A DNA stretch of 39,144 nucleotides from an uncultured Bacteroidales bacterium (GTDB lineage: Bacteria > Bacteroidota > Bacteroidia > Bacteroidales > JAUNSR01), in the NCBI GenBank assembly GCA_947074145.1, contig CAMTOJ010000031.1:1-39144 (forward strand), written 5' to 3'. Shown one piece after another: positions 34,506 to 39,144 of this stretch (within the stretch, counting starts at the first letter, position 1; every line of letters starts with the position of its first letter). The position numbers and the translations under genes are program-made. The notes below the pieces were generated by a model, which was not told the DNA's origin, did no database searches, and saw nothing but the letters and a program-made list of their open reading frames with translations.

Positions 34506-35603
34506 TTATTGTTTTTTGAAATAAGTATCAAGAACCTGTTTAGCTGCTGTAAAAGAACTTGTTTCCTGACTAAGAATCTCTTTTTCTTTTATCGATAGTA
34601 AAGATTGTATTTCAGGATTATTATAGAAGTTTTCTTTAAGTTGGTCTTCTATACTTTGATACATCCAATATTTGGCTTGATTGGCTCGTTTAAAATCAAA
34701 ATATCCATTTCCTTTTACAAACTCTTCATACCTTTTTATAAGATTGAATATCTCTTCGACACCAAAACCATAATAACCGGAATATGTCAAGACTTCCGGA
34801 TCCCAGCCGGATTCCGGTTTTGGAAATAAACGCAGAGCATTTCGAAATTGCGACGCGGCATAATTGGCTTTATCGATATTGTTGCCGTCAGCTTTGTTGA
34901 TTACTATAGCATCAGCCATCTCCATAATACCACGTTTTATCCCTTGTAATTCATCGCCCGTTCCGGCAAGCTGAATGAGAAGGAAAAAATCGACCATTGA
35001 GTGAACTGCAGTTTCCGATTGTCCTACACCAACTGTTTCTACAAATATTTTATTGAAACCGGCAGCTTCACAAAGAACAATTGTTTCCCTTGTTTTGCGT
35101 GCTACTCCACCTAAAGATCCGGCAGAAGGTGAGGGGCGTATAAATACATTAGGTTGAATAGATAGACGTTCCATTCTGGTTTTATCTCCAAGTATACTAC
35201 CCTTACTTCTTTCGCTACTCGGGTCAATAGCAAGAACGGCAAGTTTGGAGTTGCTCTCTTTTAGAAGATGCATTCCAAAGCTATCGATAGATGTACTTTT
35301 TCCTGCGCCCGGAACACCTGTTATTCCTATTCTCATAGAGTTGCCCGAATAGGGAAGTACCTTCTCCACAATTTCTTGTGCCAGGACATAGTGATCGGGC
35401 AGTGTGCTCTCTATAAGCGTAACGGCTTGACCGAGGATTGTGATATCTCCTTTTAGAATACCTTCGACAAATTCGGAAACAGATAAGTTTCTTTTTTTTG
35501 CTCTTATCCTTGATTTGAAATATGGATTTACAGAAGGCAACGATTCCACTCCCTTGTTAACGCTGAGAGCTTTATATTTATCGTCATTCTCTATATGTTT
35601 CAT
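34506..35603 (-). CDS. meaB: Methylmalonyl-CoA mutase-associated GTPase MeaB
   Basis: This 365-residue G3E GTPase protects and reactivates B12-dependent methylmalonyl-CoA mutase. Motifs: Walker A GITGVPGAGKSTSID, a second element VLAIDPSSERSKGSILGDKTRM, ETVGVGQSE and the base-recognition NKADGNN. N- and C-terminal helical extensions give normal family length. The mutase genes are not in the window. The family implies succinate-propionate metabolism, common in Bacteroidales. ATG 35603 fits. Confidence 0.94.
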   Translation of the reverse strand: MKHIENDDKYKALSVNKGVESLPSVNPYFKSRIRAKKRNLSVSEFVEGILKGDITILGQAVTLIESTLPDHYVLAQEIVEKVLPYSGNSMRIGITGVPGAGKSTSIDSFGMHLLKESNSKLAVLAIDPSSERSKGSILGDKTRMERLSIQPNVFIRPSPSAGSLGGVARKTRETIVLCEAAGFNKIFVETVGVGQSETAVHSMVDFFLLIQLAGTGDELQGIKRGIMEMADAIVINKADGNNIDKANYAASQFRNALRLFPKPESGWDPEVLTYSGYYGFGVEEIFNLIKRYEEFVKGNGYFDFKRANQAKYWMYQSIEDQLKENFYNNPEIQSLLSIKEKEILSQETSSFTAAKQVLDTYFKKQ

Positions 35604-35691
35604 AGTAGTGTCACTTTAATTGATCGGTGATGAGTTATCTGTGGATAAATATAATAAATATAAGTGTTTACAATAATAACTTATTAATAAT

Positions 35692-35731
35692 AAAAAAGAG
35701 TCAGTTTAATCTTTCGATTAAATGACTCTTT
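35692..35731 (-). terminator. Terminator of the DUF1573 gene
   Basis: On the reverse strand AAAGAGTCA ... TGACTCTTT forms the outer stem, with an inner TTAATC/GATTAA stem capped by GAAA. Six T follow. It lies 40 bases past the DUF1573 stop. Confidence 0.85.
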
Positions 35732-35770
35732 ATTAATTTTTATAATAATAGATGTTTTATCTCTTTTATA

Positions 35771-36847
35771 TTATTTTGAATAACCTCTGACTTTTACAAC
35801 TTTTATTGAGTTAGTAGGGTCATTAGATATAATTGTAATATTACTGTTCATAACATTTGATATCGATTGAGATGGATCACAAGAGATAACAATTTTACTT
35901 TTTTCTCCCGGTTTGATCTTAGTGTTATTCGCAACTATTCCATATACAGGATTTGATGTTTTTACGTCACGAATAATAAGATCGGAGTTTCCTGTATTTT
36001 CAATAATAATATCTTTTTTGAATTTTGTTTTAATTTCTCCTAGGCTAATCACAGATGTAGAAAGTGAAATTTCAGGAGCATTCTCTTTATCAGTACTCGA
36101 CATATTTGAGAAATCTTCTTTTATATCGGCAGTAAAAGAGATCTGATTTGCAGTATTTTTCTGTTTGTTAATAATAACAGAATAGTCTCCTTTTATTACG
36201 CCCCATTCCTGACACTTATCAGGGAAAATTGTTGTTATAATTTGCCCTTCACCTTTTGCTGGTAGTGGATTAGGCTGCATTTCAACCTTTATAAAGCGAG
36301 GAAGATCTGCAAAAGAAACATTAATAGGTTGGCTTGTAGGATTGTAGACTCCTATTACTTCAGACTTGCTTTTTGTGTTGAAAACATCAAGAAAAGAGAT
36401 ATGTTTTGATTTAAGTTTCAATTCACCTATCTCTCTTGAATATATTTCATCGGGAGTCGCATCTTTGGGATCAACATTACCTTTAATTATAAGAGTTGTC
36501 TTTTCAGGATCGGTGTTCGCGTAAACATAAACAGATTTCTGAAATTGTCCCGGACGCCCTTTTGCGTTATAAGTGACTTTTATTGTTCCTGATTTACCCG
36601 GAGATATTGGTTCTTTTGGATATTCAGGGGTAGTACAGCCACATGAAGCCGCAGTTCTTGTAATCACAAGAGGTGCATCTCCATCATTGGTAAATTGAAA
36701 TTCTGTAGTCACCTTACCTTCTGCTTCATTAAATGTGCCGAAATCGTAGGTAGAATTTTCAAATTTAATTGATGGTTTCTTATCATTCTGTGCATTTATA
36801 TTCATTGCAACTATGATAAGCATGAATAAAGAAAATATTTTTTTCAT
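35771..36847 (-). CDS. DUF1573-domain secreted protein
   Basis: This 358-residue protein has a signal peptide (MKKIFSLFMLIIVAMNINAQ). It contains immunoglobulin-like ASPM/Hydin-type repeats of the DUF1573 kind. The first (about 25-115) includes YDFGTFNEAEGKVTTEFQFTNDGDAPLVITRTAASCGCTTPEYP. A middle repeat is less clear, and the last (about 255-358) includes SLGEIKTKFKKDIIIENTGNSDLIIRDV. The CGC of the first repeat is characteristic. Function is unknown; such proteins are periplasmic or surface structural modules common in Bacteroidota. The frame extends one codon to a GTG; ATG 36847 is preferred. A reverse-strand -7-like box (TACTTTTG, 36979-36986) lies upstream. Confidence 0.9.
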   Translation of the reverse strand: MKKIFSLFMLIIVAMNINAQNDKKPSIKFENSTYDFGTFNEAEGKVTTEFQFTNDGDAPLVITRTAASCGCTTPEYPKEPISPGKSGTIKVTYNAKGRPGQFQKSVYVYANTDPEKTTLIIKGNVDPKDATPDEIYSREIGELKLKSKHISFLDVFNTKSKSEVIGVYNPTSQPINVSFADLPRFIKVEMQPNPLPAKGEGQIITTIFPDKCQEWGVIKGDYSVIINKQKNTANQISFTADIKEDFSNMSSTDKENAPEISLSTSVISLGEIKTKFKKDIIIENTGNSDLIIRDVKTSNPVYGIVANNTKIKPGEKSKIVISCDPSQSISNVMNSNITIISNDPTNSIKVVKVRGYSK

Positions 36848-37062
36848 CACTCTTTAATTAGATTTGATTAAATTGTATTGTTCGAATATAAGGGTAGTAT
36901 TTGAGTTTATAATACTCAAAAAATCACTAATAAAGTTGTTAGAATAACATTACTCTTCCTTTTTTGTTTATAGCAAAACAAAAGTATAGAAACTTTTAAT
37001 ATATAAAGAGTAAAAAATTAAAAACCAAATCAATAATATTGAAAATTGGTAATAGTGGATTA

Positions 37063-37173
37063 GGTGATAGAGTAACAACGTGACAGGGTGATAAAAGTGA
37101 CAAGGTAACAAAGTAACAAGGTAACAAGGTAACAAGGTAACAGGGTGACAAAAGTGACAGGATGACAAGGTGA
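37063..37173. repeat. 8-bp minisatellite (GGTAACAA/GGTGACAA type)
   Basis: About thirteen to fourteen units of the form RGTRACAR follow each other, with a central run of near-identical AGGTAACA units and more diverged units at both ends. One unit is 9 bases. It lies between the exb operon terminator and the DUF1573 promoter region. Similar low-complexity arrays occur between genes in other Bacteroidota. Confidence 0.9.
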
Positions 37174-37200
37174 ACTATATTACTAATAATATTAGTAAAC

Positions 37201-37235
37201 AAAAAAAGAGGCAATCCGTATGAATTGCCTCTTTT
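37201..37235 (-). terminator. Terminator of the exb operon
   Basis: AAAAGAGGCAAT (37204-37215) pairs with ATTGCCTCTTTT (37224-37235). On the reverse strand a T run follows. Confidence 0.9.
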
Positions 37236-37252
37236 GTATTATCGAAGATAAA

Positions 37253-37723
37253 TTAATTATTTGTTCTTTCGATTGAAGAGTAGTTGATTTTAAGAGCCTG
37301 AGCATCACGTAACGCTTGTTTCACGTCAGATACGATACCCATTTGAGTTTCTTTGTCAACCTTTAAAGATACTTGCATAAAGCCTTGATCTTCTTCTTTC
37401 ATATTAGCGCGTTCCTGAGTAATATAATCTTGTACTTCAGCAACTTCAATGAATTTATCGTTTAGCTGTATACGACTTTCTGTTCCTAGACGTTTTGCAT
37501 ATCTCTCAGACGGTTTACCGATATAAAGAACTGTTACAAGAGATTTCTTTTCCAGTTTTGTTAGTTCGGTTGCCTGAGGAGCACGGAATTGTACCATTAC
37601 TTCTGTTTCACGCATTGACGTTGTCATCATGAAAAAGAAAAGTAGGGTAAAAATAAGGTCAGGAAGAGATGATGTATTCAGCTCCGGCATTTCGCGGCCG
37701 CCGCTTTTATTAAATTTTCCCAT
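37253..37723 (-). CDS. exbD: ExbD/TolR family biopolymer transport protein (second copy)
   Basis: This 156-residue protein has a short cytoplasmic N-terminus, one membrane helix (PDLIFTLLFFFMMTTSM) with the conserved proton-path Asp at its start, and a periplasmic domain. ExbD works with ExbB as the proton-driven motor for TonB. Its ATG overlaps the stop codon of the preceding exbD by one base (TAATG), indicating coupling. It ends the operon and is followed by a terminator. The two ExbD proteins differ clearly in the periplasmic part, so they are probably distinct subunits. Confidence 0.92.
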   Translation of the reverse strand: MGKFNKSGGREMPELNTSSLPDLIFTLLFFFMMTTSMRETEVMVQFRAPQATELTKLEKKSLVTVLYIGKPSERYAKRLGTESRIQLNDKFIEVAEVQDYITQERANMKEEDQGFMQVSLKVDKETQMGIVSDVKQALRDAQALKINYSSIERTNN

Positions 37724-38310
37724 TATTTAACTCCGTATTTCTTAGGTTCAGCTTCAGATATATTCTGAGGATAAATAGTTCTGATAGACTTTTGTTCCTC
37801 GTCAGATAATTCGCTGTACGATTTTTTAAACTTTGATTTCGCTAACTCTTCACGTAGTTCGTTGTATGCAGCAACAAGTTCGTTCTGTACTTCAATATAT
37901 TTTTGATACTGAGTATTACGGTCATTCTGCAAAGAAACAACGTGATATTTTGTTACAGGAACCAATCCAAAGAATTCTACTTCCGTAGCGATTCTTTCAG
38001 GTAGATTTGCTAAATCTTCTTTGTTAGCAACAAACTCCTTAACCGTTTCTCTCAACTGCGAAATATCCATAGGCTCATCACCTACAAGAAGTTCATTTCC
38101 GGAGTTGATCATAACTTCAAGTATGTTACGCTTCTTGATATCCTGCTCCATGTCTTTCTGATCTTCAGGGACTGGTGGAGGAAGACGTCTTAAAAGACCC
38201 TTATCTGTATCCATAGATGTTGTAATCAGGAAGAAGATAAGTAGCAAGAACGCAATATCCGCACTTGAACTGGAGTTCACCTGTGGTACTTTTTTCTTTT
38301 TTCTTGCCAT
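37723..38310 (-). CDS. exbD: ExbD/TolR family biopolymer transport protein (first copy)
   Basis: This 195-residue protein begins with a very basic stretch (MARKKKKVPQV), then the membrane helix ADIAFLLLIFFLITTSMDTD with the conserved Asp. Its periplasmic part is longer than in standard ExbD (about 140 residues). The additional part, about 105-180, is charged and probably helical (NDRNTQYQKYIEVQNELVAAYNELREELAKS). It lies 37 bases after the four-helix protein and overlaps the second exbD by one base. Confidence 0.92.
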   Translation of the reverse strand: MARKKKKVPQVNSSSSADIAFLLLIFFLITTSMDTDKGLLRRLPPPVPEDQKDMEQDIKKRNILEVMINSGNELLVGDEPMDISQLRETVKEFVANKEDLANLPERIATEVEFFGLVPVTKYHVVSLQNDRNTQYQKYIEVQNELVAAYNELREELAKSKFKKSYSELSDEEQKSIRTIYPQNISEAEPKKYGVK

Positions 38311-38347
38311 AATGTTTTTGTTTATTTCCTTAAATTAAAGGATTTAA

Positions 38348-38818
38348 TTAGTTTCTGATTACTTTATACAGACTGAATCCAAAGATTGAAAGGATGGCAG
38401 CACATAGCAGGAAGCCTGAAGAGTACAACCACATATCTGTAAGTTTTAACCAGAAAGGAACATTATCGGCTCCGTCGTATGCCGGAAGATTTAATGGTTC
38501 TGCGCTACCGCAAGCCCATGAAATTATAAGAAGTGCAGCAAAAAGCCCAAGCATAAGCACTGTAGTTAATGCTTCTTTAGGATTTGTAACCAAAAGGCTA
38601 CCGAACTGGAAAATCGCGAAACCGAAAGTCATAACGATACCAACAATGACATAAGTGTAAGCAGTATTCAGTACTAAACCTGTATAAATAGGTTCAACGA
38701 ATTCTGATTTTTCAGAGCCGGGTACATTTCCTCCGAAATAAAACATTGCGAATACAATTACCGCAAATAACATCAGAGCATAAAGTACCCAAGCAGTATA
38801 TCTACTTAGATGTTTCAT
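38348..38818 (-). CDS. Uncharacterised four-helix membrane protein of the exb operon
   Basis: This 156-residue protein has four predicted membrane segments (about 9-29, 52-75, 82-102 and 130-152). A short periplasmic-type loop with PGSEKSEFVEP lies after the first. There is no recognisable catalytic or binding motif. It sits 6 bases after exbB and 37 bases before exbD on the same strand, so it is very probably part of the motor operon. I recall a similar small membrane protein at this place in other Bacteroidales exb operons. It has no assigned function. Confidence 0.85.
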   Translation of the reverse strand: MKHLSRYTAWVLYALMLFAVIVFAMFYFGGNVPGSEKSEFVEPIYTGLVLNTAYTYVIVGIVMTFGFAIFQFGSLLVTNPKEALTTVLMLGLFAALLIISWACGSAEPLNLPAYDGADNVPFWLKLTDMWLYSSGFLLCAAILSIFGFSLYKVIRN

Positions 38819-38824
38819 TACTTA

Positions 38825-39144
38825 TTATTTTTTAAATTTTAGGCTGTATTTGATTGCTGCGTCAAGGAAAGATATTGAAGAATCTTCCATTTCATTAAGG
38901 ATTGCTTCTACTTTTGCAAGGATGTAATTGTAGAACATCTGAAGAATCAATGCAACGATCAAACCACCTACTGTTGTAATAAGGGCCACTTTCATACCAC
39001 CCGCAACTACTGTTGGAGAGATATCACCAACTTGCTGGATTTTGTCGAACGCCTGGATCATACCGATTACAGTACCCATGAACCCTAATGATGGAGCCAT
39101 CGCGATGAAAAGAGTGATCCAAGAAAGACCTTTTTCAAGACGAC
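38825..39144 (-). CDS. exbB: ExbB/MotA/TolQ-family proton channel (partial, N-terminus beyond window)
   Basis: The frame is open to the right edge, so this is the C-terminal 106 residues of a longer protein. It reads RLEKGLSWITLFIAMAPSLGFMGTVIGMIQAF, then VAGGMKVALITTVGGLIVALILQMFYNYI. These are the two conserved helices of ExbB, each with the channel Thr (GTV and ITTVGG). ExbB forms the pentameric channel around ExbD. The internal ATG at 39100 is not the start, since the family motif continues upstream. It heads the visible part of the exbB-X-exbD-exbD operon. Confidence 0.93.
   Translation of the reverse strand, partial: RLEKGLSWITLFIAMAPSLGFMGTVIGMIQAFDKIQQVGDISPTVVAGGMKVALITTVGGLIVALILQMFYNYILAKVEAILNEMEDSSISFLDAAIKYSLKFKK

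Larger units (their letters stand above)
36848..37252. other. 405-bp non-coding region between the DUF1573 gene and exbD
   Basis: It holds a reverse-strand -7-like box TACTTTTG (36979-36986) for the DUF1573 gene, an 8-bp minisatellite (37063-37173) and the exb operon terminator (37201-37235). No real coding frame is present; long open frames on the reverse strand are products of the repeat. Confidence 0.6.

Noticed and set aside
36968..37214. Reverse-strand frames encoding repetitive Leu/Pro/Cys/Val proteins
   Set aside because: These arise from translating the 8-bp minisatellite; no start context, no domain, and they overlap each other in two frames.

Overview
The window looks like chromosome from a low-GC member of the Bacteroidota, most likely order Bacteroidales. 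Evidence: a Bacteroidota-type MutS2, type IX secretion (T9SS) genes porQ and porT, T9SS-type C-terminal sorting domains, a TonB-dependent receptor with a carboxypeptidase-like N-terminal domain, Cys-terminated lipoprotein signals, an exbB-X-exbD-exbD operon, and promoter boxes of the Bacteroidota form TTG...TAnnTTTG. The genus cannot be fixed; a Dysgonomonas- or Porphyromonas-like relative is a guess from T9SS plus low GC. There are no rRNA or tRNA genes, no insertion sequence, no prophage and no convincing CRISPR array.

Layout. 1-4431 (+): tail of an unknown gene with its terminator, a DUF3843-like protein, a candidate small RNA/peptide locus, then mutS2. 4940-13767 (+): an accessory block with a TonB-dependent receptor, two lipoproteins (DUF5689-like; DUF6359-like tandem repeat plus adhesin-like domains), a secreted metallophosphatase, and a C_GCAxxG_C_C protein. 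13868-25084 (-): low-molecular-weight protein phosphatase, priA, a small beta-barrel protein, a T9SS-secreted endonuclease I, a secreted EEP-family nuclease/phosphatase, pfkA, and the porQ-cmk-ispH operon. 25536-26222 (+): tonB. 26377-30425 (-): PagL-like lipid A deacylase, GH43 lipoprotein, porT. 30675-30845 (+): a 56-residue 2[4Fe-4S] ferredoxin. 30995-31968 (-): tatA-tatC. 32080-34425 (+): fabD, then a secreted pectinesterase. 34506-39144 (-): meaB, a DUF1573 protein, and an exbB-X-exbD-exbD operon running off the right edge.

How the parts may work together. TonB and ExbBD in the window would energise the TonB-dependent receptor. PorQ and PorT belong to the machinery that would export the endonuclease and phosphatase carrying T9SS-like C-termini. 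Receptor, surface lipoproteins, secreted metallophosphatase, secreted endonuclease I and secreted EEP enzyme together suggest capture and breakdown of extracellular nucleic acid or phosphoesters. That is an inference from gene content, not a demonstrated pathway.

Unexplained DNA structure: a strong orphan promoter followed by hairpins before mutS2 (1728-1877); a perfect 32-bp direct repeat separated by 32 bp next to a palindrome before the phosphatase gene (11351-11475); three CTTGCAAGG palindromes at exact 22-bp spacing (27948-28000); and an 8-bp minisatellite (37063-37173).
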